Source: an uncultured Oscillospiraceae bacterium (lineage in GTDB: Bacteria; Bacillota; Clostridia; Oscillospirales; Oscillospiraceae). Taken from it: DNA of 7,322 bases. Positions 1-5,309 of this stretch are shown in pieces; position 1 is the stretch's first letter, and each line of letters begins with the position of its first letter. The notes beneath the pieces are model-generated. The model saw nothing but the letters and a program-made list of their open reading frames with translations. It made no database searches and was not told where the DNA came from. The stretch lies in assembly GCA_934659475.1 (NCBI GenBank), contig CAKUHX010000080.1, positions 1 to 7,322 of the forward strand, read 5' to 3'. Made by a program: the position numbers and the translations under genes.

Positions 1-1183
1 CCAGCAGGGCGCGGCACAGGGCCTTCACCCCGTGGGCCGCCTTTTTGATGTCGGGGGCGAACAGCCCCCTCAGAAATTCGTTGTAGCAGTCCAGACTGTC
101 CGCCCGGACAATGGCGGCGCGGCTCTCCTCCGGGGACAGCCAGCACTCCACGCACACCACATCCAGAGAAGGCAGGGCCAGCACGTCTACCCGCTCTCTG
201 GTGCGCCACAGGGCCAGCAGCTCCTCCATGCGGCCCCGTTGGGTGACGATCTCGCTGGTACAGACGGAAAAGACCTCCGTTTTCTCCTCCGCCTGTCCCT
301 CCCCCTGGGGGGCGGTGAGGTGGTATTTGTCAATGAGCTTGGAAAACTCCAGCTTCAAGAACAGCTGATACAGCCGGGCGTTGTCCACCTCCCGGCGGAT
401 ACAGTCCTCCGGCTTGAAGTCGATGGGGGCGTCGGTGTGGATGGTGGCCAGGTCATAGGACATGCGGGCGTCCCGCTCCCCCTCCGTCAGCTTTTTCAGG
501 GCGGCGGGCTTCAGGCCCAGCTCGTCCAGATGGGCGTACAGGTCGTCGATGGCGGGGTACCTGGCCAGCAGAGCCATGGCGGTCTTCTCCCCGATGCCCT
601 TCACCCCGGGGATATTGTCGGAGCTGTCCCCCATGAGGGCCTTCAGGTCGATGATATGGATGGGGTCGAAGCCGTAGGCCGCCCGGAAGGTCTCCGGCGT
701 CATCTCCTTGGTGGTGGTCTGTCCCATGCGGGTGGACACCAGGCGGACGGTGGTGCGGTCGCCGATCAGCTGCAGGGAGTCCTTGTCCCCGGTGACGATC
801 TCCGTGTCCCACCCGGCGGCGGTGTCCTTGGCGGCGATGGTGCCCAGCAGGTCGTCCGCCTCCCAGCCGTCCAGCTCGTACATGGGGATGTTCATGGCGG
901 ACAGCACGTCCTTCAGAATGGGCATCTGGCTGGCCAGCTCCTCGGGCATCCCCTTGCGCTGGGCCTTATAGCCCTCATAGGCCAGATGGCGGAAGGTGGG
1001 GGCCTTGCGGTCGAAGGTGACGCACAGGGCGTCGGGCCTGCTGTCCTCCAGCTGCTTGTTCAGGATATTCAGAAAACCCAGCACCGCGTTGGTGGGCTGG
1101 CCCGACCGGGTGGTCAGGTTCTGGCTGACCCCGTAAAAGGCACGGTTCACAATGGAATTTCCGTCCAGTGCCATCAGTTTCAT
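1..1183 (-). CDS. polA: DNA polymerase I, N-terminal part (cut by left edge)
   Basis: DNA polymerase I fills gaps during Okazaki fragment processing and excision repair. The first 394 residues are in the window; the polymerase domain lies beyond the left edge. Residues 1-290 are a 5'-3' flap exonuclease domain: LDGNS with the metal-binding D7, VTFDRK (D58), WEADD (108-111), TGDKD (132-135) and LMGDSSDNIPG (183-193), followed by the helix-hairpin-helix GVKGIGEKTA. From about residue 320 begins the region that holds the 3'-5' exonuclease in E. coli. Where the DxE motif would be expected I read VLALPSLDVVCVE, so proofreading is probably lost, as in many Firmicutes Pol I enzymes. The start ATG (1181-1183) follows a modest GGGGGT ribosome binding site. 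It is preceded on the same strand by the pyruvate kinase-like gene, 65 bp away, but has its own promoter. Confidence 0.96.
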   Translation of the reverse strand, partial: MKLMALDGNSIVNRAFYGVSQNLTTRSGQPTNAVLGFLNILNKQLEDSRPDALCVTFDRKAPTFRHLAYEGYKAQRKGMPEELASQMPILKDVLSAMNIPMYELDGWEADDLLGTIAAKDTAAGWDTEIVTGDKDSLQLIGDRTTVRLVSTRMGQTTTKEMTPETFRAAYGFDPIHIIDLKALMGDSSDNIPGVKGIGEKTAMALLARYPAIDDLYAHLDELGLKPAALKKLTEGERDARMSYDLATIHTDAPIDFKPEDCIRREVDNARLYQLFLKLEFSKLIDKYHLTAPQGEGQAEEKTEVFSVCTSEIVTQRGRMEELLALWRTRERVDVLALPSLDVVCVECWLSPEESRAAIVRADSLDCYNEFLRGLFAPDIKKAAHGVKALCRALL

Positions 1184-1227
1184 GGTAAAGACCCCCGTTC
1201 TCCGGCATCGCCGGCAGTTGGCATAAT

Positions 1228-1256
1228 AGTATAGCAGAAATTTCCCGTCTATTCAA
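1228..1256 (-). promoter_or_regulatory. Sigma-A promoter of polA
   Basis: On the minus strand a -35 box TTGAAT (1251-1256) and a -10 box TATACT (1228-1233) are separated by exactly 17 bp, with a TG one base upstream of the -10 (extended -10). Predicted transcription start is near 1221, about 38 nt before the polA ATG. The -35 box shares a base with the TAG stop codon of the upstream gene. A short inverted repeat, CCGGC-ATC-GCCGG (1202-1214), lies in the leader. Confidence 0.75.
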
Positions 1257-2220
1257 GGGCGGTCCGGGCGGTGCGCACCAGATAGTCCATGGCCTGAACG
1301 GGATAGCGGCCCACGGCGGTCTCGCCGGTGAGCATCAGGGAGGCCGCCCCGTCCAGCACGCCGTTATAGACGTCCATCACCTCGGCCCGGGTGGGGACGG
1401 GGCGCTGCTCCATAGACCACAGCAGCTGGGTCACCAGGCAGAAGGGCCGCCCCGCCGCCCGGCAGCAGGCGGCGATGTCCTTCTGCACCCGGGGCAGCTT
1501 CCAGAGGGCCATGGAGTTGCCCAGGTCCCCCCGGGCGATGCACACCTCGTCTGCCTCAGCCGCGATCTGCTCCATTCTGGCAAGGCCCGTGCGGTTTTCG
1601 ATCTTGGCCATGATCTTCACCCGGCCCAGCCCCCGGTCGTCCAGGGCCTTCCGCACCGTGTTCAGATCCTCTGTCCCCCGGACAAAGGGCTGCAGGATGT
1701 GGGTCACGCCCCACCGGCCCGCCCGGTCCAGGTCCTCCAGGTCCTCCACTGTTAGGGCGGGGGTGTCGGGCTCTACCCCCAGAATGGCCAGATTTTTTCT
1801 GCTTTTCAGCGTCCCGCCCCGGAGCACCCGGCACAGGATCGTCTGCTTCCCCTGGCGCAGGACCTTCAAGAGCAGAGCGCCGTCGTCCAGGGCCATCTCC
1901 CGCCCGGGCTGGGCGCAGCGCAGCGTGGCCTCCGTCACGGGGATGCCGCCCCGCCCCATCAGGATCTCCGCCCCCTCCCGCAGCTTCAAGGGGCCGGACA
2001 GGACGCCCACCCGCAGCTCCGGCCCCCGCAGGTCGATGATCAGCTTGGGCTCTGCCCCCGCCCGGCGGGCAGCGGCGTGCAGACTGTTCAGCATAGGCGC
2101 GCCGGCCTCTAGATCGGTATGGGACAGGTTCAGCCGCGCGCCGGTCATACCCGCCCGAAACATCTGATACAGGGTCTCCTCATCCCGGCAGGATGCCCCC
2201 AAAGTACCGTAAAAATCCAT
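1249..2220 (-). CDS. pyk: Pyruvate kinase-like protein lacking the C-terminal domain
   Basis: Pyruvate kinase converts phosphoenolpyruvate and ADP to pyruvate and ATP. This protein has 323 residues, against about 470-590 for usual bacterial enzymes. The catalytic (beta/alpha)8 barrel appears intact: GARLNLSH (R29, N31, S33, H34), DLRGPELR (D63), AKIEN (K206, E208), ARGDLG (metal-binding D232), VTQLLWSM (T264), PTRAEVMDV (277-284) and LMLTGETAVGRYP (295-307). The inserted B domain (about 72-175) is also present, including LRGGTLKSRKN. The protein ends about 20 residues after the GETA motif, so the C-terminal domain that carries allosteric control is absent. This looks like a natural end, since the frame is clean and a normal promoter for polA follows. 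ATG 2220 was chosen over in-frame ATG 2247 because 2247 lies inside the -10 box, while AGGGGG (2227-2232) sits 6 nt before 2220. It may be a second, non-glycolytic paralogue. Confidence 0.85.
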   Translation of the reverse strand: MDFYGTLGASCRDEETLYQMFRAGMTGARLNLSHTDLEAGAPMLNSLHAAARRAGAEPKLIIDLRGPELRVGVLSGPLKLREGAEILMGRGGIPVTEATLRCAQPGREMALDDGALLLKVLRQGKQTILCRVLRGGTLKSRKNLAILGVEPDTPALTVEDLEDLDRAGRWGVTHILQPFVRGTEDLNTVRKALDDRGLGRVKIMAKIENRTGLARMEQIAAEADEVCIARGDLGNSMALWKLPRVQKDIAACCRAAGRPFCLVTQLLWSMEQRPVPTRAEVMDVYNGVLDGAASLMLTGETAVGRYPVQAMDYLVRTARTALE

Positions 2221-2245
2221 AGCGGACCCCCTCTCTCTTGCTTCC

Positions 2246-2274
2246 ATTATGCCCTACACGCCCGGAACGGTCAA
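2246..2274 (-). promoter_or_regulatory. Sigma-A promoter of the pyruvate kinase-like gene
   Basis: On the minus strand TTGACC (2269-2274, five of six consensus bases) and CATAAT (2246-2251, five of six) are separated by 17 bp. The predicted start is near 2239, giving a leader of about 19 nt with AGGGGG just before ATG 2220. This is one of the best consensus promoters in the window. Confidence 0.8.
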
Positions 2275-2304
2275 GCAGGACGCGAAATCTTCATCGCTTT
2301 TTCA

Positions 2305-2333
2305 TAGACTTTTTCCCTGCCATGTGCTAAAAT
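2305..2333 (+). promoter_or_regulatory. Extended -10 sigma-A promoter of the wecG-like/tmk/DJ-1/fthC operon
   Basis: TAGACT (2305-2310, four of six -35 bases) and TAAAAT (2328-2333, five of six -10 bases) are 17 bp apart, with TGC directly before the -10 box (TGn extension). The predicted start near 2340 gives a leader of about 38 nt to the TTG start. It lies back to back with the leftward pyruvate kinase-like promoter; their -35 boxes are 30 bp apart. Confidence 0.75.
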
Positions 2334-2377
2334 GGGCGTTGTGTAGAAATTTTTCCCGGATCATTGGAGTGAAGCAC

Positions 2378-3112
2378 TTGAAAGAAAATATATTGGGCGT
2401 TCTGTTTGACGACCTGACCATGCAGGAGGCCGCCCAGCGGGGCAAGGAATTTCTGACCTCTGACACCTTCCACTATGTGGTCACCCCCAACCCGGAATTT
2501 CTGCTGGCCGCCGAAAAGGACGAGCAGTTCCGGGCTCTGCTCAACGGGGCCGACCTGGTGCTGCCCGACGGCATCGGCGTCATCTACTCCGCCAAGCTGC
2601 TGGGCCGCCCCCTGAAGGAGCGGGTGCCCGGCATCGACTTTGCCAGCGCCATGCTGTCCACCCTGGACTACCTGGGCGGGCGGCTGTATCTGCTGGGGGC
2701 CAAGCCCGGTGTGGCCGAGGAGGCGGGCCGCCGCATCCTGGCCCAGTACCCCCACATCGTCCTGTGCGGCACCCAGGACGGCTACTTCAAGGACGACGCC
2801 CAGGCCGCCCAGCAGGCGGCCCAGGCCAGACCCGACCTGATGTTCGTCTGTCTGGGGGCCCCCAAGCAGGAGAAGTGGATGGCCCAGTACGGCCCGTCCA
2901 CCGGGGCCAAGCTGGCCATCGGTCTGGGGGGCGCACTGGACGTGTTCGCGGGCACCGTGGAGCGCGCGCCGGAGACGTGGCAGAAGTTGGGGCTGGAGTG
3001 GGCCTACCGCCTGAAGAAGGAGCCCCGGCGCATCGGCCGCATGGCCAAGCTGCCCCTGGTGCTGGTAAAGGCCGCGGGACAGCGGCTGTCCGGCAGGAAG
3101 GAGGAAGGCTGA
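2378..3112 (+). CDS. WecG/TagA/CpsF family glycosyltransferase
   Basis: This family (GT26) transfers an N-acetylhexosamine from a UDP-sugar to a lipid-linked sugar on the inner membrane face. In Gram-positives TagA adds ManNAc to build the wall teichoic acid linkage unit. The protein has 244 residues, the usual family length. Motifs run in order: YVVTPNPEFLL (33-43), LVLPDGIGV (60-68), LKERVPGIDF (79-88), RLYLLGAKPG (102-111), GYFKDD (135-140), LMFVCLGAPKQEKW (154-167) and IGLGGALDVFAGT (181-193). T36, D64, R82 and Q164 correspond to the active-site T37, D65, R83 and Q167 that I recall for Thermoanaerobacter TagA. A basic C-terminal tail fits the membrane-docking segment of TagA. The start is TTG 2378, with GGAGTG 6 nt upstream; the longer reading from ATG 2249 would precede the promoter. 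Its stop TGA directly abuts the next ATG. The acceptor cannot be told from sequence. Confidence 0.9.
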   Translation: MKENILGVLFDDLTMQEAAQRGKEFLTSDTFHYVVTPNPEFLLAAEKDEQFRALLNGADLVLPDGIGVIYSAKLLGRPLKERVPGIDFASAMLSTLDYLGGRLYLLGAKPGVAEEAGRRILAQYPHIVLCGTQDGYFKDDAQAAQQAAQARPDLMFVCLGAPKQEKWMAQYGPSTGAKLAIGLGGALDVFAGTVERAPETWQKLGLEWAYRLKKEPRRIGRMAKLPLVLVKAAGQRLSGRKEEG

Positions 3113-3781
3113 ATGTCCGGCAAGATCATCGTGTTCGAGGGGACGGACGGCTCCGGCAAGTCCACCCAGTTCAGGCTGCTGTGCAGCCGGGTCAGTCAGG
3201 AGGGCAAGCCCTTCCGCCAGCTGGTGTTCCCCCGGTATGAGCAGCCCTCCTCCACCCTGATCCGCATGTATCTGGGAGGGGAGCTCGGCAGAGAGCCCGG
3301 GGATGTGAACCCCTACGCCGCCTCCGCCTTCTACGCCGTAGACCGCTACGCCTCTCTCAAGCAGGACTGGGGGGACTACTACCGGGACGGGGGGCTGATC
3401 CTCACCGACCGGTACACCACCTCCAACGCCGTCCATCAGGGGGCCAAGTGCAGCCCCGAAAAGCGCCCCGCCTTCCTGCGCTGGCTGGATGACTTCGAGC
3501 ACGACAAGCTGGGCCTGCCCCGGGCGGATCTGGTGCTCTATCTGGACATGCCCACGGCGAAGTCCGTGGAGCTGCTGCGCAGCCGCGAGGCGGCCACCCA
3601 CACCAAGGCGGACATCCACGAACTGGATACCAAGTACCTGGCCCTGTGCAGGGAGAGTGCTTTACAGGCCGCCGAGATCCTGGGCTGGACGGTGATCCCC
3701 TGTGTCGATGCTCAGGGGGCGCTGCGCGGCGTCGAGGAGATCCACCAGCAGATCTGGACGCTTGTCCAGCCCCTGATCTGA
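3113..3781 (+). CDS. tmk: Thymidylate kinase (dTMP kinase), atypical clade
   Basis: Likely phosphorylates dTMP to dTDP with ATP in the cytosol, the committed step to dTTP. The 222-residue protein starts with a Walker A loop, FEGTDGSGKSTQ (8-19), has the DRY motif at 99-101 in a TDRYTTSNAVHQGAK context, LYLDMP (142-147) as the strand before the lid, and a lid region with SREAATHTKADIHELD (157-172). The bacterial TREPGGT segment after the P-loop is replaced by FPRYEQPSS (39-47), which resembles the FPxR arrangement of eukaryotic-type enzymes. The family assignment is firm, but the exact nucleotide preference is less certain, and a canonical tmk may exist elsewhere in the genome. AAGGAGG (3098-3104) lies inside the end of the upstream gene, 8 nt before the ATG, so the two are probably translationally coupled. 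Confidence 0.85.
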   Translation: MSGKIIVFEGTDGSGKSTQFRLLCSRVSQEGKPFRQLVFPRYEQPSSTLIRMYLGGELGREPGDVNPYAASAFYAVDRYASLKQDWGDYYRDGGLILTDRYTTSNAVHQGAKCSPEKRPAFLRWLDDFEHDKLGLPRADLVLYLDMPTAKSVELLRSREAATHTKADIHELDTKYLALCRESALQAAEILGWTVIPCVDAQGALRGVEEIHQQIWTLVQPLI

Positions 3782-3793
3782 GAGGAGGGCTTT

Positions 3794-4333
3794 ATGGTCT
3801 ACATTTTCCTGGCCCCCGGCTTTGAAGAGGCCGAGGCCCTTGTCCCCGCCGACCTGCTGCGCCGGGCGGGCATCGACACCGCCCTGGTGGGCACAGAGCG
3901 CGGCCCGGTAGCGGGCGGCCACGGCATCGCCGTTCTGCCGGACATGGAGCTGCCCCAGGTGGAGCTGGAGGACGCGGAGATGCTGGTGCTGCCCGGCGGA
4001 GGGCGCGGAGTGGAAAACCTGGCCTGCTGCCCCCAGGTGGAGCAGCTGATCCGTCTGGCCGCCGCCCAGGGCATCCCCATCGCCGCCATCTGCGCCGCCC
4101 CCACTCTGCTGGCCCGCTGGGGCCTGCTGGAGGGGAAACGGGCCGTCTGCTTCCCGGGACTTGAGGGAAAGCTGGCCGGTGCCCGTCACACCGGCGCGTC
4201 TGTGGTCACAGACGGCGCCACGATCACCGGCCGCGCCGCCGGCTCCGCCTTTGACTTCGGTCTGGAGCTGGTAAAGGTCCTGGCCGGAGAGGAAAAAGCC
4301 GAGGAGGTACGACATAATGTCCACTATCGCTGA
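3794..4333 (+). CDS. DJ-1/PfpI family protein (YajL-like)
   Basis: A 179-residue single-domain member of the DJ-1/ThiJ/PfpI superfamily. Members act as chaperones, as glyoxalase-like or deglycase-like enzymes (disputed), or in oxidative stress defence. FEEAEALVPADLLRRAG (10-26) supplies the conserved acidic residue, E14, aligning with E18 of human DJ-1. LVLPGGGRGVENL (65-77) is the family glycine turn. AAICAAPTLLA (97-107) is the nucleophile elbow with C100. The tail AAGSAFDFGLELVKVLAG (148-165) matches the DJ-1 and YajL subgroup rather than the PfpI protease-like subgroup. AGGAGG (3783-3788) is 5 nt before the ATG, and the gene begins 12 bp after tmk. Its last 17 bases overlap the start of the next gene. 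The physiological substrate cannot be inferred. Confidence 0.9.
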   Translation: MVYIFLAPGFEEAEALVPADLLRRAGIDTALVGTERGPVAGGHGIAVLPDMELPQVELEDAEMLVLPGGGRGVENLACCPQVEQLIRLAAAQGIPIAAICAAPTLLARWGLLEGKRAVCFPGLEGKLAGARHTGASVVTDGATITGRAAGSAFDFGLELVKVLAGEEKAEEVRHNVHYR

Positions 4334-4886
4334 AGAAAAGGCCGCCCTGCGCGCCGCGGTGCGCGCCAAGCTGGACGCCATGAGCGACCAGGAGCGCCGC
4401 GTGAGCGATGACGCCCTGTTCCGGCGCTTTTTAGAGCTGCCCCAGGTGAAAAACGCCCGCACCATCTTTGCCTTCTGGGGGATGCATGTGCGCGAGCCGG
4501 ACACCGGCCGCCTGGTGGAGCTGCTGACCGCAGCGGGAAAGCGGGTGGCCCTGCCCCGCACCATGCCCCAGCGGCAGATGGAGCTGCGCCAATTCACCAC
4601 CCAAGAGCGGATGGCCGCCGGCCCCTATGGCATCCGGGAGCCCGACGGGAGCTGCCCCCTCATCGCCCCGGAGGAGATCGACCTTGTGATGATCCCCGCC
4701 GTGTGCTGCGACAAGCAAGGCATGCGTCTGGGCCAGGGCGGCGGCTACTATGACCGCTGGCTGGAGGCCCACCCCTGTCCCACCGTATGTATGTGCCGGG
4801 ACGCTGTCCTTCAGGACAAGGTGCCCACTGAGGCCCACGACTGCCCCGTGGACGTGGTGCTCACCGAGACCCGCATCCTACCCTGA
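4317..4886 (+). CDS. fthC: 5-formyltetrahydrofolate cyclo-ligase
   Basis: Converts 5-formyltetrahydrofolate to 5,10-methenyltetrahydrofolate using ATP, returning a storage and inhibitory folate to the one-carbon pool. The 189-residue length is typical. The N-terminal helix EEKAALRAAVRAKLDAMS (6-23) and FAFWGMHVREPDT (51-63) are typical of the family. YGIREP (104-109) and the signature GMRLGQGGGYYDR (135-147), which forms the nucleotide and folate site, are clear. VPTEAHDCPVDVVLTET (169-185) is the usual C-terminal block. AGGAGG (4302-4307) lies within the DJ-1 gene, 9 nt before ATG 4317, so translation is probably coupled. It is the last gene of the operon. Placement near a dTMP kinase is consistent with folate-dependent dTMP supply, though that link is only suggestive. 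Confidence 0.95.
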   Translation: MSTIAEEKAALRAAVRAKLDAMSDQERRVSDDALFRRFLELPQVKNARTIFAFWGMHVREPDTGRLVELLTAAGKRVALPRTMPQRQMELRQFTTQERMAAGPYGIREPDGSCPLIAPEEIDLVMIPAVCCDKQGMRLGQGGGYYDRWLEAHPCPTVCMCRDAVLQDKVPTEAHDCPVDVVLTETRILP

Positions 4887-4996
4887 CGCTCGGAAGCTGT
4901 GAAAGTACGGAGCTGTCGATAAAGTAGCTGTACGCAAAGATACTGGAAAGTTCTGAGATCTTGCTCCGCTTGGCGAAAAGTCTTTCGTTAAACTGA
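4887..4996. other. AT-richer spacer with hexamer repeats
   Basis: This part of the spacer between fthC and the convergent mini-gene is clearly less GC-rich than the flanking coding DNA. AGCTGT occurs three times (4895-4900, 4911-4916, 4926-4931) at 15-16 bp spacing, interleaved with AAAGTA at 4902 and 4921 and related AAAG words at 4936 and 4947. A small inverted repeat, CGAAA-AGTC-TTTCG, lies at 4974-4987. I see no convincing gene here. It may be the 3' untranslated region of the operon or a remnant of a dispersed intergenic repeat. Confidence 0.4.
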
Positions 4997-5019
4997 GGGA
5001 CGGGGCTTTGCCCCGTCCC
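4997..5019. terminator. Hairpin between convergent genes, likely terminator
   Basis: A perfect 10-bp GC-rich stem, GGGACGGGGC / GCCCCGTCCC, with a TTT loop sits between the end of fthC (rightward) and the end of the Cys-rich mini-gene (leftward). On the minus strand it is followed by TCAGTTTAACG, only a weak T-tract; on the plus strand there is no T-run. Position and stem strength argue for a terminator, possibly used from both sides. Confidence 0.5.
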
Positions 5020-5037
5020 CGGTCCTGTGTATCCCCC

Positions 5038-5190
5038 TCAGCAGCCACAGCCGCAGTTGTTGCCGCACCCGCAGCCGTTGTCGCAGCCGCACCCGTTCCC
5101 GCAGCCACCGCAGCAGCACAGCAGGATGATGATCAGGATGATGATCCACAGGCAGCCGCAGCCGCCCCAGCCGTTATTTCCACAACACAT
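5038..5190 (-). CDS. 50-residue Cys/Gly-rich protein with short hydrophobic core
   Basis: I do not recognise a characterised function. Of 50 residues 15 are Cys (2, 3, 11, 13, 25-27, 30, 34, 36, 40, 42, 46, 48, 50) and 15 are Gly; D37 is the only charged side chain. The N-terminus (1-13) is Cys/Gly/Asn, followed by LWIIILIIILL (14-24), then a CCC cluster and a tail of three hexapeptide repeats of form N-[G/N]-C-G-C-[D/G] (32-49), ending in Cys. AGGTG lies 7 nt before the ATG, which strongly supports translation, and a sigma-K-like promoter lies upstream. The composition recalls small spore-associated YjcZ-type proteins and short Clostridia proteins that I recall being annotated as 'chorion class high-cysteine'; neither link has been tested. 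Possible roles are a cross-linked spore surface protein, a metal binder or a membrane peptide. It is convergent with fthC and divergent from mltG. Confidence 0.8.
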   Translation of the reverse strand: MCCGNNGWGGCGCLWIIILIIILLCCCGGCGNGCGCDNGCGCGNNCGCGC

Positions 5191-5242
5191 TTCGTTTCAC
5201 CTCGCATGTCTGGGCCGGGGGTCCTCCCCGCCCGTTCTGCCT

Positions 5243-5248
5243 TATACT
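5243..5248 (+). promoter_or_regulatory. Possible -10 box for mltG
   Basis: TATACT on the plus strand matches five of six sigma-A -10 bases and would start transcription near 5255, about 55 nt before the mltG ATG. No recognisable -35 box is found 17 bp upstream, so this is weak. It occupies the same bases as the -10 element of the leftward mini-gene. Confidence 0.3.
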
Positions 5249-5271
5249 ATGGCCGCCCCCCGTCCCCGGTG
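5243..5271 (-). promoter_or_regulatory. Candidate sigma-K (mother-cell sporulation) promoter of the Cys-rich gene
   Basis: On the minus strand the sequence reads CACC (5268-5271), a 16-bp gap, then CATAGTATA (5243-5251). This fits the Bacillus sigma-K consensus mACm - 16/17 bp - CATAnnnTA at every defined position. The predicted start is near 5236, about 46 nt before the ATG. No good sigma-A -35 box sits at the right distance from the nearby TATAAG. The match is short and the sigma factor assignment is inference. Confidence 0.45.
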
Positions 5272-5309
5272 ACAGGGCGCGCCCACTTTATTTGTTAGGA
5301 GCTGACCCA

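Noticed and set aside
32..1234. 400-codon plus-strand frame across polA
   Set aside because: It is antisense to a clear Pol I 5'-3' exonuclease domain. Its Gly/Gln/His/Leu-rich composition is typical of the opposite strand of GC-rich coding DNA, and it has no motif.
2249..2377. ATG 2249 as start of the WecG/TagA gene
   Set aside because: The extension spans the operon promoter (2305-2333) and adds residues without family similarity; TTG 2378 has a good ribosome binding site and gives the family length.
2327..3619. 430-codon minus-strand frame across the glycosyltransferase and tmk
   Set aside because: Shadow of two genes with intact motifs; low-complexity Gly/Gln/Val/Leu composition and no ribosome binding site.
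3662..4600. 312-codon minus-strand frame across DJ-1 and fthC
   Set aside because: Antisense to two motif-bearing genes; the composition shifts abruptly along the frame and no family is recognisable.
5044..5097. Short tandem repeat considered as a CRISPR or regulatory iteron array
   Set aside because: Units are 18 bp, contiguous, in frame and encode hexapeptides; there are no spacers.
4878..5108. 76-codon minus-strand frame starting with an Ala/Thr/Gly-rich stretch
   Set aside because: The Ala/Thr stretch is an out-of-frame reading of the Cys/Gly repeats of the mini-gene; it has no ribosome binding site and runs through the hairpin into fthC.
5008..5298. Plus-strand Pro/Gln and Ala-rich frames opposite the mini-gene
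   Set aside because: These are complements of the TGC/GGC repeats. The leftward frame has the ribosome binding site and a coherent protein, so these are shadows.
5292..5309. TTG 5292 as start of mltG
   Set aside because: AGGAG at 5297-5301 is correctly spaced for ATG 5310 and lies inside the longer reading, so the extension is unlikely.
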